A stretch of 64,000 nucleotides of DNA, taken from positions 1-64,000 of the forward strand of contig JACKDR010000019.1 in assembly GCA_020633495.1 (NCBI GenBank), given 5' to 3'. Below, piece by piece: positions 50,715 to 62,766 of the stretch. The translations under genes and the position numbers were made by a program. The stretch's first letter is position 1. The number at the start of each line of letters is the position of its first letter. The stretch is from Kofleriaceae bacterium (GTDB lineage Bacteria; Myxococcota_A; Polyangia; Haliangiales; Haliangiaceae). The notes below the pieces were generated by a model. The model had not been told where the DNA came from and did not search any database. It worked only from the letters and a program-made list of their open reading frames with translations.

Positions 50715-50811
50715 GATGCCTCCGCGGCGGGGCCGCGTCCCTTATGTAACCTCCGGCGCCCGGACCGGCAAGAGCCCCTGCCCGGAGTGCTGGTACGCCC
50801 GCCAACGGTGC

Positions 50812-50817
50812 TAGGAT
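50812..50817 (+). promoter_or_regulatory. Extended -10 (TGCTAGGAT) ahead of the haem cluster
   Basis: TAGGAT preceded by TGC, nine bases from ATG 50827. No -35 is evident. The spacing implies a leaderless mRNA, as at 1403 and 54507. Confidence 0.35.
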
Positions 50818-50826
50818 CGCCACTCC

Positions 50827-51126
50827 ATGGCGCGGCTCTTCATCTCGGGCACCAAGCTCGAGTCCCTGTCGGCGGCCAACAAGGTCACGATCGACGGCGA
50901 TCTCATGGAGCTCACCGAGCTCGGGCGGACGTTCCGGATCCAGCCCGCGGTGCGCTTCCTGCGGGTCGCCGGCGGTGATCCCGATCCGCACGAGCTGGTC
51001 GGCCTGGTCAAGACCGAGGAAGATCTCGCGGGCATGGGCGCCGATCACATGGCGACCTCGGTGATCTACGTCGACACCGCCTACGAGGTCCAGCCCGGCT
51101 TCCTCGGCGATCCGCTGCCAGGGTGA
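50827..51126 (+). CDS. Conserved-looking hypothetical protein of the haem cluster
   Basis: A 99-residue soluble protein, no recognised family. It starts ARLFISGTKLESLSAANKV and has alternating strands (FRIQPAVRFLRVAGG) and an acidic helix (KTEEDLAGMGADHMATSVIY), suggesting a small alpha/beta fold. Its stop overlaps the CcsA/HemX-like GTG start, and that gene overlaps hemA, so it is probably co-translated with haem enzymes and may assist them or cytochrome assembly. Confidence 0.65.
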   Translation: MARLFISGTKLESLSAANKVTIDGDLMELTELGRTFRIQPAVRFLRVAGGDPDPHELVGLVKTEEDLAGMGADHMATSVIYVDTAYEVQPGFLGDPLPG

Positions 51127-52001
51127 TCGCGATGGCCGGGATGTCGATGATGCTCGACGAGGCGGTCGCCGCGGCGCCCGCCGAGATCGCCCGGGTGCTG
51201 TCGGTGCCGCCGTCGCCGGCGTTCTGGGCCGCGGTGCTGCTGTACGGCGCCGCCGCGACCGGCTTCCTGATCTCGTTCCTCGCCGGCAAGCCGGCGGCCG
51301 GCCGCGCGGCCCGGGCGCTGTTCCTGCTGGCGTTCGTGTGCCACGGCGTCGACATCGGCTGGCGCGGCGTCCTGCGCGTCCACCCCGGCGCGTCGGTGCG
51401 CGAGGCCCTCGGCTTCCTCGCCTGGGTCGCCGCCGGCGGCTACCTCGCGACCACGGTCCGCTACCGCGCCGACCTCGGCGGCATCGTCGCGGCGCCGCTG
51501 ACCGTCGCGGTGCTGGCGGCGGCGCGGCTGTCGCCGCCGGGCCAGGCCCAGGCCGGCCTGACCTCGCTGGGCCGCGTCCACATCGTCATGGCGGTGGTCG
51601 GCGTCGCGCTGTTCGCGGTCGCCACCGTGATCGCGATCGTCTACGTCCTCGAGGATCGCAGCCTCAAGGGCAAGAAGTTCGACGCGCTGACCTTCAAGCG
51701 CGGCGGCGCGCCGCTCGACGGCCTCGACGCGCTGTCGCACCGGCTGGTGCTGGCGGGCTTCCCGATCTTCACGGTCGCGGTCGTGCTCGGCATGGTCTGG
51801 GTGTCGCAGCGCGGCTCGACGATGGAGCGCCCCGAGTACCCGTTCGCGCTGGTGTCGTGGGGCGCGTTCGGCGCGATGCTGGTGACCCGCGTGCTCTACG
51901 GCTGGCGCGGCCGCCGCTCGGCGTGGCTGACGCTGATCGGCTTCGCCGCCGCGGTCACGGTGCTGGTGATCTACTTCCTGCGTCGGAGCTTCGGCGGGTG
52001 A
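51123..52001 (+). CDS. CcsA/HemX-type cytochrome c assembly membrane protein
   Basis: A 292-residue inner-membrane protein with about eight helices (AFWAAVLLYGAAATGFLISF, ALFLLAFVCHGVDIGWRG, HIVMAVVGVALFAVATVIAI, FPIFTVAVVLGMVWVS, and others). This is the size and layout of HemX proteins next to hemA, which affect glutamyl-tRNA reductase level and cytochrome maturation. The His-containing segments fit haem handling, but no WWD motif is obvious. GTG 51123 overlaps the previous stop; the stop overlaps hemA. Confidence 0.85.
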   Translation: MIAMAGMSMMLDEAVAAAPAEIARVLSVPPSPAFWAAVLLYGAAATGFLISFLAGKPAAGRAARALFLLAFVCHGVDIGWRGVLRVHPGASVREALGFLAWVAAGGYLATTVRYRADLGGIVAAPLTVAVLAAARLSPPGQAQAGLTSLGRVHIVMAVVGVALFAVATVIAIVYVLEDRSLKGKKFDALTFKRGGAPLDGLDALSHRLVLAGFPIFTVAVVLGMVWVSQRGSTMERPEYPFALVSWGAFGAMLVTRVLYGWRGRRSAWLTLIGFAAAVTVLVIYFLRRSFGG

Positions 52002-53431
52002 GCCGGCTGTTCGTCGTCGGCATCTCGTGGCGCACCGCGCCGGTCGCGATCCGCGAGCGCCTGGCGTTCCGCGAGGACGAGATCGAGGGCGCGCTCGACA
52101 CCCTGCGCGGCGGCGCCGAGGTCGCCGAGGCCATGCTGATCTCGACCTGCAACCGGGTCGAGGTCTACGGCGTCGCCCGCGACGAGCCGCACGCCGCGAT
52201 CGGCGAGGTCCGCGACCGGCTGGTCCAGAGCCGCGGCCTCGACGACCGCGAGGTCTCCGACGCGCTCTACCACCACGCCGGCGACCAGGCGGTCCGCCAC
52301 GTCTTCCGGGTCGCCTCGGCGCTCGACTCGCTGGTGCTCGGCGAGGCCCAGATCCTGGGCCAGCTCAAGGGCGCCTACGGGGTCGCGACCCACAAGGGCG
52401 CCAGCGGCCCGCTGCTCGGCCGCTGCCTCGAGCGCGCGTTCGGCGTCGCCAAGCGGGTCCGCACCGAGACCACGATCGCGCGCGGCGCCGCCAACGTGTC
52501 GTCGGTGGCGGTCGAGCTGGCGGCGCGCGTCTTCGGCGATCTCACCGGCCGCACCGTGCTGGTGGTCGGCGCCGGCAAGATGTCGACGCTGGCGGCGCGC
52601 CACCTGCGCCGCGCCGGGGTCGAGGAGATCCTGGTCACCAACCGGTCGCCGGAGCGCGCCGAGCGCCTCGCCGACGAGATCGACGGCGTCGCCCGGCCCT
52701 GGGACCGGCTCGAGGAGCTGCTCGCCACCGCCGACGTCGTCATCAGCTCGACCGGCGCGCGCGAGCCGATCCTGACCCGGCCGCTGCTCAAGCGGGTCGC
52801 CAAGGCGCGGCGCTGGCGGTCGATGATGATCGTCGACATCGCGGTGCCGCGCGACGCCGAGCCGGCGGTCGGCGACCTCGACGGCGTCTACCTGTTCGAC
52901 ATCGACGACCTCGAGAAGGTCGTCGCCCAGAACCTCGCCGACCGGGCCCGCGCCGCCGAGGACGCGTCGCGGATCGTCGAGGTCGAGGCCACCCACTTCG
53001 AGCAGTGGATGCACGGCCAGCGGGTGGTGCCGACGATCCGCGCGATGCGCGAGCACTTCACGGCGATCGCCGAGGCCGAGGCCCAGAAGACGATCGACGC
53101 CCTCCACCACAAGCCGATGACGCCGGAGCAGCGCGACGACGCGGTCCGGCGCCTGGCCCAGCTGGTGGTCAACAAGCTGCTGCACCGGCCGCAGACCGTG
53201 CTCCGCGAGAGCGGGGCGGGCGACGCCGATCGCCTCGTCGAGTCGGCGGTGCGGCTGTTCGACCTCGACCCCAGCGCGTTCCAGCCCGAGGCGGTCAAGG
53301 TCGATCGGATCGACAAGGCGAACGCCGAGGCGCTGGCGGCGACCGCCGAGGCCGGCGACGCCACGACCGCCCCGGTGGCGACCGCGCCGCCGGCGCCGAT
53401 CGTCGCCGAGGCCGGCAAGCGAGGGAGCTGA
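51998..53431 (+). CDS. hemA: Glutamyl-tRNA reductase
   Basis: A 477-residue enzyme making glutamate-1-semialdehyde, the first committed step of tetrapyrrole synthesis from tRNA-Glu. Catalytic Cys51 lies in ISTCNRVEVYG. Also GEAQILGQLKGAY, the NADPH-binding VLVVGAGKMSTLAARHL and LVTNRSPERAERLA, and the dimerisation helix. The C-terminal 50 residues are Ala/Thr-rich and extra. GTG 51998 overlaps the HemX-like stop. hemC starts one base after its stop. Confidence 0.96.
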   Translation: MSRLFVVGISWRTAPVAIRERLAFREDEIEGALDTLRGGAEVAEAMLISTCNRVEVYGVARDEPHAAIGEVRDRLVQSRGLDDREVSDALYHHAGDQAVRHVFRVASALDSLVLGEAQILGQLKGAYGVATHKGASGPLLGRCLERAFGVAKRVRTETTIARGAANVSSVAVELAARVFGDLTGRTVLVVGAGKMSTLAARHLRRAGVEEILVTNRSPERAERLADEIDGVARPWDRLEELLATADVVISSTGAREPILTRPLLKRVAKARRWRSMMIVDIAVPRDAEPAVGDLDGVYLFDIDDLEKVVAQNLADRARAAEDASRIVEVEATHFEQWMHGQRVVPTIRAMREHFTAIAEAEAQKTIDALHHKPMTPEQRDDAVRRLAQLVVNKLLHRPQTVLRESGAGDADRLVESAVRLFDLDPSAFQPEAVKVDRIDKANAEALAATAEAGDATTAPVATAPPAPIVAEAGKRGS

Positions 53432-53432
53432 C

Positions 53433-54365
53433 ATGGACACGCTGATCATCGCCACCCGCGGCAGCGCGCTGGCCCTGTGGCAGGCCGAGCACGTCAAGGC
53501 GGCGCTGCGCGCCCGCGAGCCCGGCCTCACCGTCGAGCTGCAGATCATCAAGACGACGGGCGACAAGATCCTCGACGTGCCGCTGTCGAAGGTCGGCGGC
53601 AAGGCGCTGTTCGTCAAGGAGATCGAGCAGGCGCTGATCGACCGCACCGCCGACCTCGCGGTCCACAGCATGAAGGACGTGCCCGCCGAGCTCGCGCCCG
53701 GCCTCGAGCTCGCCGCGATCTCGGCGCGCGAGGTGCCGTGGGACGCGCTGTGCACCCGCGACGGCACCGACCTCGACGGCCTGCCGCCGGGCGCGCGGGT
53801 CGGCACCTCGAGCCTGCGCCGGCAGTGCCAGCTGCTGGCGCGCCGCCCCGACCTGCAGATCCTGATGCTGCGCGGCAACGTCCCGACCCGGCTGGCGCGC
53901 CTCGACGCCGGCGACTACGACGCGGTCGTGCTCGCCGCCGCCGGCCTGACCCGGCTCGGCTTCGCCGACCGCATCAGCCAGGCGCTGCCCGCCGACGTCT
54001 GCCTGCCCGCGGTCGCGCAGGGCGTGCTCGGGCTCGAGACCCGCGCCGGCGACACCCCGGTGATCGAGCGCATCCGCGCCGCGATGCACGACGCCCGCGA
54101 GGCGCCGCGCATCGTGGCCGAGCGGGCGTTCCTGGCCCGCATGGGCGGCAGCTGCCAGACCCCGCTGGCCGCCCACGCCACCTACGCCGGCGACCGCCTG
54201 GTGATCGACGCCCTGTGCGGCACCCCGGACGGCACCCGCGTCCTGCGCAGCCAGGCGTCCGGTTCGCCGGACGACGCCGACGCGCTCGGCGTCGACGCCG
54301 CCGACCGGCTGCTGGCCCAGGGCGCCGCCGAGATCGTCGCGGCCTGCACCGCGACCCGGCCGTAG
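53433..54365 (+). CDS. hemC: Porphobilinogen deaminase (hydroxymethylbilane synthase)
   Basis: A 310-residue enzyme joining four porphobilinogen units. It has IATRGSALALWQAEHVKAAL, KVGGKALFVKEIEQAL, AVHSMKDVPAEL, RVGTSSLRRQCQLL and LRGNVPTRLARL. Cys241 in GGSCQTPLAAHA carries the dipyrromethane cofactor. It is the last gene of the haem run; later pathway genes are not in the window. Confidence 0.97.
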   Translation: MDTLIIATRGSALALWQAEHVKAALRAREPGLTVELQIIKTTGDKILDVPLSKVGGKALFVKEIEQALIDRTADLAVHSMKDVPAELAPGLELAAISAREVPWDALCTRDGTDLDGLPPGARVGTSSLRRQCQLLARRPDLQILMLRGNVPTRLARLDAGDYDAVVLAAAGLTRLGFADRISQALPADVCLPAVAQGVLGLETRAGDTPVIERIRAAMHDAREAPRIVAERAFLARMGGSCQTPLAAHATYAGDRLVIDALCGTPDGTRVLRSQASGSPDDADALGVDAADRLLAQGAAEIVAACTATRP

Positions 54366-54467
54366 CGGCGGCGCCGCGGCCGCGCGGGCAGGGCGGCGGC
54401 GGCGCGCCGTCGCGGCCCGCGCTTACCGAAGCACATCGATAGGCGCCGGCCGGCGACGCGCGGTTTC

Positions 54468-54497
54468 TTGCCCCCGCGCGATCGGGACTCCTACAAT
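54468..54497 (+). promoter_or_regulatory. Strong sigma-70-type promoter ahead of the CpoB-like gene
   Basis: TTGCCC (54468-54473) and TACAAT (54492-54497), 18 bases apart. The -10 is nine bases from GTG 54507. It is among the least GC-rich stretches of the window. A leaderless or very short-leader mRNA is expected. Confidence 0.6.
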
Positions 54498-54506
54498 TTT
54501 CCCATC

Positions 54507-55475
54507 GTGCGCCACCTCGCGGTCCTCGCCGTGTTCCTCGCCGTCGCCACCTCGGGCTGCGCCGGTCCCGCCGCCAACCTGCGGCAGGACAACGCGCGCC
54601 TGCAGGGCGACCTCGGCTCGGCGCGCGCCGAGCTCCGTCGAGACCGACGCCGCATCCACGATCTCGAGAACGAGAACGTGGTGCTGCGCGATCGCGCCGA
54701 CACCGCGGCGGTCGCCGCCGACCGTCGTGGCGTGCCGCGGCTGCCGGTCGAGGTGCTCGCGCCCGACGACGGCCCCGGCGCGACCCCGCCGGCGGCCGAT
54801 CTCGATCCGTCGCTCGCCGGCGAGTACGGCGACGACGCCCGCGTCGTCGCCACCACCGACGACGGCACCGCGATCGTCTACGTCGGCGAGGCCGCGTCCG
54901 GCCACGCCGTCGAGGCGCCCGACGATCTCGACCTCGCGTTCGCCGACGATCTCGAGTACGCCCCCGACGACGACGACGAGGTCCACGCCGAGCCGGCGCC
55001 GCCGCCGCCCCGGCCCAAGGCCCACGCCCGGCCCGGGCGCGCCAAGACCCGGCCCCGGGTCGCCGCCGCCGAGCCGGCGCCACGTCCCGCCCGCGCCGAC
55101 GACGCCACCGACGCCTACCAGGCCGCGGTCGCGCTGGTCCAGGCCAAGGCCCACGCCGACGCGATCACCGCGCTGCGCGCGTTCCTCGACGCCTATCCGC
55201 GCCACGATCTCGCCGACAACGCCCAGTACTGGCTCGGCGAGGTCTACTACGATCAGAAGGACTGGGCCCGCGCCACCGTCGAGTTCCGCGCCGTGATCGA
55301 GCGCTATCCCAAGGGCAACAAGGTGCCCGACGCGATGCTCAAGCTCGGCTACTGCTTCGCCGCGGTCGGCCAGCCGACCAAGGCCCGCGCCGCGCTCGAG
55401 CAGGTCATCTCGGTGTACCCACGCTCGCAGCCGGCCCAGCTGGCGGCGCGCAAGCTCGAGGAGCTGGGTCGGTGA
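54507..55475 (+). CDS. CpoB/YbgF-like lipoprotein (tol-pal associated)
   Basis: A 322-residue lipoprotein. Start GTG 54507 gives LAVLAVFLAVATSGC with lipobox TSGC. A coiled coil (LRQDNARLQGDLGSARAELR) leads to an acidic Pro/Ala linker and three C-terminal TPRs (AITALRAFLDAYPRHDLADN, YWLGEVYYDQKDWARATVEF, MLKLGYCFAAVGQPTKARAA), the YbgF/CpoB pattern. Such proteins coordinate outer-membrane constriction with wall synthesis. The tol-pal genes themselves are not here. Stop 55475; the next gene starts 89 bases on. Confidence 0.85.
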   Translation: MRHLAVLAVFLAVATSGCAGPAANLRQDNARLQGDLGSARAELRRDRRRIHDLENENVVLRDRADTAAVAADRRGVPRLPVEVLAPDDGPGATPPAADLDPSLAGEYGDDARVVATTDDGTAIVYVGEAASGHAVEAPDDLDLAFADDLEYAPDDDDEVHAEPAPPPPRPKAHARPGRAKTRPRVAAAEPAPRPARADDATDAYQAAVALVQAKAHADAITALRAFLDAYPRHDLADNAQYWLGEVYYDQKDWARATVEFRAVIERYPKGNKVPDAMLKLGYCFAAVGQPTKARAALEQVISVYPRSQPAQLAARKLEELGR

Positions 55476-55564
55476 GCGGCCGCCATCGTCACGCTGGCGC
55501 CACGTCCCGCCGTCCGTCACGATCGACGGAGCGCGCCCGGCGCGCTCCCCCTGCGAGGCCCGCC

Positions 55565-56818
55565 GTGTCCCGAACGTTCTCCACGATCCTGCTGTCGGCC
55601 GCGCTGGCCGTCCCGGCGCTCGGCGCCACCGCGGCGGCCCAGCGCATGCCCACCGTCGACCCCAGCGGCCGCGCGCCGGCCGCCGAGCCCACGCCCGCGC
55701 CGGCGGCGCCGGCCAAGCCGACCGCGCCGGTGATCATCACGATCGGGCCCGACGGCAAGCCGGTCGAGGCGCCCGACGCCGGCGACGACACCGGCTACTA
55801 CCACAGCGACGACGTCGACGGCCTGTTCGGCTACGACGAGCCCGTGGAGATCCATCAGGGCCCGGTGCCCGAGCTCCACGTCGTGCGCCGCGGCGACACG
55901 CTGTGGGACATCTGCTGGTTCTACTTCAACGATCCGTGGCAGTGGCCCAAGATCTGGTCGTACAACCCCAGCATCTCGAACCCGCACTGGATCTACCCCG
56001 GCGATCTGGTCCGGCTGATCCCGCGCGGCATGATCGCCGGGCCGACCCAGCCGCTGCCCGACGACGTCGAGGGCGGCGGCGACGCCGGCGGCGACTTCGA
56101 GCCGGCGCCGGCCAAGAAGCTGCAGGTCAGCCTGCGCCAGGTCGCGTTCGTCGATCAGGAGGAGCTCGATCGCTCGATCCGGATCGACGGCGCGGTCGAC
56201 GAGAAGGAGCTGCTCGCCGAGGGCGACAGCGTCTATCTCAGCTACCCCGAGGACAAGCCGCCCAAGGTCGGCGAGCGCTACAGCATCTACGTGCCCGGCG
56301 ACGAGGTCGATCACCCGCGCTCCGGCAAGCAGGTCGGCAACTACGTCCGCATCCTCGGCGAGCTCCAGGTCACCTCGGTCAAGCAGGGCAAGCGCGCCCG
56401 CGCGCTGATCACCGACAGCAACCGCGAGATCGAGCGCGGCGCCCTGGTCGGCCCGCTGGTCAAGCAGATGCGCACGGTGCCGCCGGCGCGCAACCAGGTC
56501 GACGCCCAGGGCACGATCATCGCGATGCTGACCAACGATCAGCTGGTCGGCTCCGGCGAGGTCGTCTTCATCGATCTCGGCGAGAAGTCCGGGCTCGAGG
56601 TCGGCAACCGCATGTACGTGGTCCGCCGCGGCGACGCCTACGAGGACGTCATGGGGCCGTCGAGCATGATCGGCCAGGACGATCGCCGGTTCCCGGCCCG
56701 CGCCCTCGGCGAGGTCGTGATCGTCGACGTCGGCAAGAACGTGTCGATCGGCCTGATCACGCTGTCGGTGCAGGAGATGGGCATCGGCGACCTCGTGATG
56801 ATGCAGAAGACCGAGTAG
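55565..56818 (+). CDS. Secreted LysM-domain protein
   Basis: A 417-residue exported protein. GTG 55565 gives a signal peptide (FSTILLSAALAVPALGATAAA); an in-frame GTG at 55472 would place it internally. LysM near 105-150: LHVVRRGDTLWDICWFYFND, then WSYNPSISNPHWIYPGD and VRLIP. The remainder is strand-rich (VGERYSIYVPGDEV, ARALITDSNREIERGALVG) with no catalytic motif, like other myxobacterial LysM proteins that bind peptidoglycan. It is adjacent to the CpoB-like gene, so a wall-binding role is likely. A perfect hairpin follows. Confidence 0.88.
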   Translation: MSRTFSTILLSAALAVPALGATAAAQRMPTVDPSGRAPAAEPTPAPAAPAKPTAPVIITIGPDGKPVEAPDAGDDTGYYHSDDVDGLFGYDEPVEIHQGPVPELHVVRRGDTLWDICWFYFNDPWQWPKIWSYNPSISNPHWIYPGDLVRLIPRGMIAGPTQPLPDDVEGGGDAGGDFEPAPAKKLQVSLRQVAFVDQEELDRSIRIDGAVDEKELLAEGDSVYLSYPEDKPPKVGERYSIYVPGDEVDHPRSGKQVGNYVRILGELQVTSVKQGKRARALITDSNREIERGALVGPLVKQMRTVPPARNQVDAQGTIIAMLTNDQLVGSGEVVFIDLGEKSGLEVGNRMYVVRRGDAYEDVMGPSSMIGQDDRRFPARALGEVVIVDVGKNVSIGLITLSVQEMGIGDLVMMQKTE

Positions 56819-56831
56819 CGGGCGACGGGGC

Positions 56832-56851
56832 GACCGCGGCTCACCGCGGTC
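56832..56851 (+). terminator. Hairpin after the LysM gene
   Basis: GACCGCGG-CTCA-CCGCGGTC, a perfect 8-bp stem 13 bases after the stop. The rest of the gap to dprA holds an AT-richer stretch (CCATTAATAAGGAGG) but no convincing gene. Confidence 0.5.
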
Positions 56852-57014
56852 ACCGCAGGCGATCGCTCGCGCCCGCGCCGGCCGTGCGGCCGTGCGGCGT
56901 GCGCCATTAATAAGGAGGCGCCGCCGAGATCGAGCGCGTAAGTGCCTGCAATTACGTGCTTGGTGCGAGGCGTACTTGACTGCGGGGCGTCGGCTGGCTA
57001 AAGGCTTCCCCCTT

Positions 57015-57916
57015 GTGAGCGGTTCGCCCTGCCATCCTGGACCTGCGCCCTCGACCTGGACGGTCGAGGACGGGCACCCGGCCTTCCCGGCCCGGTTGCG
57101 GTCCGCGGCGGCGCACCTCGCAGGGCTGCCGACCCGGCTCGATGTCCGCGGAACCCTTGTCGATCGTTCGCCGTCGGTGGCGATCGTCGGGGCTCGCGCG
57201 GCGACGCGGGCCGCGCTCGACACGGCCGCGGCGCTGGCCCGCGCCGTGGCCTCGGACGGCGGCCTGGTGGTGTCGGGCGGCGCGCTCGGCGTCGATGGCG
57301 CCGCCCACCGGGGTGCGCTGGCCGGCCACGGCACGACCTGGGTGGTGCTCGGCACCGGCGTCGACGTCGCCTATCCGGACCGCCACGCCGCGCTGTTCGG
57401 CGCGGTGGTCGACGGCGGCGGCGCGCTGCTGTCGTGCTTCCCGCGCGGCACGCCGCCGCGGCCCTGGCAGTTCGTGCACCGCAACGCGGTCATCGCCGCG
57501 CTGGCCGACGCCGTGGTCGTCGTCGAGGCGCGGCCCCGCCCGGCGCCCTGCACACGGTGGCCGCGGCGCGCCGCCTCGGCCGCGCGGTCGCCGCGGTGCC
57601 CGGCAGCCCCGGCTGCGAGGCGCTGATCGCCGACGGCGCCGCGCCGGTCGCGGGCCCCGCCGAGCTCACCGAGGTGCTGGCCGGCCGGCCGCCGCGCCGG
57701 GCCGTCGCGCTGCCCGCCGCCGGCACCGACGCCGCCCGGGTCCTGGCCGCGCTGCGCACCGATCAGCCCCGCGACGTCGAGGAGCTGGCGGCGCGCACCG
57801 GCCTGTCGCTGCGCGCCACCGGGCGCGCGGTCACCGATCTCGAGCTCCGTGGCCTGGCGCGCCTGCAGCCGGGCCAGACCTACCTTCGATCCGCGCTCGC
57901 CGCCTCCGCAGCCTAG
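57015..57916 (+). CDS. dprA: DNA-processing protein DprA, interrupted by one frameshift
   Basis: About 300 residues once the frame is repaired. DprA loads RecA on incoming single-stranded DNA in transformation. Rossmann-like core: VAIVGARAATRAALDTA, VVSGGALGVDGAAHRGAL, VVLGTGVDVAYPDRHAALF, PWQFVHRNAVIAALADAVVV, then after the break GALHTVAAARRLGRAVAAVPG. A winged-helix C-terminus (VEELAARTGLSLRATGRAVT) follows. The break near 57,538 is explained by one missing base in a CCCCGCCCGG tract. The start is uncertain: GTG 57015, or further upstream in the same open frame. It is followed by topA after eight bases, a common pairing. Confidence 0.8.
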
Positions 57917-57924
57917 AGGACACC

Positions 57925-60531
<2,607 letters not shown>

Positions 60532-60553
60532 TCGGCCGCGCCCGCCGCCCGCC

Positions 60554-62005
<1,452 letters not shown>

Positions 62006-62018
62006 TACGCTCGGCTCG

Positions 62019-62708
62019 ATGCGCCTGCACGGCAAGCTCGCCGCCGTCACCGGGGGATCCAGCGGCATCGGCCGCGCGATCGTCCGCGCGCTGGCGGTCG
62101 AGGGCGCCCGCGTGGTGTCGCTGGCGCGCCGCTTCGAGGCCACGACCCTGGGCGCGCCGCCGCCGCCCGGCCACTGCCGCGAGCTCGCGCTCGACGTCAC
62201 CGACGAGGCGCAGGTCGCGGCGCGGTTCGCCCAGCTGCCCGGCCTCGACGTCCTGGTGTGCGCCGCCGGCACCGGCGTGTTCGGCCCGCTGCACGCCGCG
62301 GAGGCCGCCGACCTGCGCGCGCTGCTCGACGTCCACGTCGTCGGCACGTTCCTGTGCGCGCGCCAGGCCCTGCGCGAGATGCGGACCCGGCGCCGCGGCC
62401 ACATCGTCACGATCGGCTCGGTGGCGGCGCAGCGGCCGCTCGCCGACAACGCCCTGTACGCCGCGGCCAAGGCCGGGCAGCTCGGCCTGACCCGGGTGCT
62501 GGCCGAGGAGGCGCGGCCCTACGACGTCCGCGTCACCGCGGTCCTGGCCGGCGCCACCGACACCCCGATCTGGGACCGCCGGCCCGGCTTCGATCGCGCT
62601 CGCATGCTGCAACCCGACGACGTCGCCGGCTTCGTGATCGCGCTGCTGGCCCGGCCGGCGCTGGCGGTCGACGAGGTCGTCGTCATGCCGCCCGGCGGGG
62701 TCCTGTGA
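62019..62708 (+). CDS. Short-chain dehydrogenase/reductase
   Basis: A 229-residue classical SDR. Cofactor loop TGGSSGIGRA (11-20), NNAG-equivalent CAAGTGVFG, catalytic Ser in TIGSVAAQ and Tyr-Lys in LYAAAKAG. The acidic residue after strand two is not clear, so NADP is a little more likely (ARRFEA). The substrate is not predictable; FabG-like reduction of a ketone is typical. ATG 62019 is 13 bases after trmFO. Confidence 0.92.
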   Translation: MRLHGKLAAVTGGSSGIGRAIVRALAVEGARVVSLARRFEATTLGAPPPPGHCRELALDVTDEAQVAARFAQLPGLDVLVCAAGTGVFGPLHAAEAADLRALLDVHVVGTFLCARQALREMRTRRRGHIVTIGSVAAQRPLADNALYAAAKAGQLGLTRVLAEEARPYDVRVTAVLAGATDTPIWDRRPGFDRARMLQPDDVAGFVIALLARPALAVDEVVVMPPGGVL

Positions 62709-62766
62709 GCCCGCCGCGTCACCACCCGAGCCGTCGCCTCGACCCCCGCCAGGAGCCCTCGCACCG

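Noticed and set aside
55472..55564. GTG 55472 as the LysM gene start
   Set aside because: It would add an Arg/Ser-rich extension ahead of an obvious signal peptide; GTG 55565 places the signal at the N-terminus.
56900..57010. tRNA or small RNA in the AT-richer gap before dprA
   Set aside because: No cloverleaf or T-loop (GTTCRA) is found; only a stray AGGAGG without a start codon at the right distance.
56892..57014. An earlier dprA start at GTG 56892
   Set aside because: The added residues are Arg-rich with no family similarity, though a start between the two cannot be excluded.
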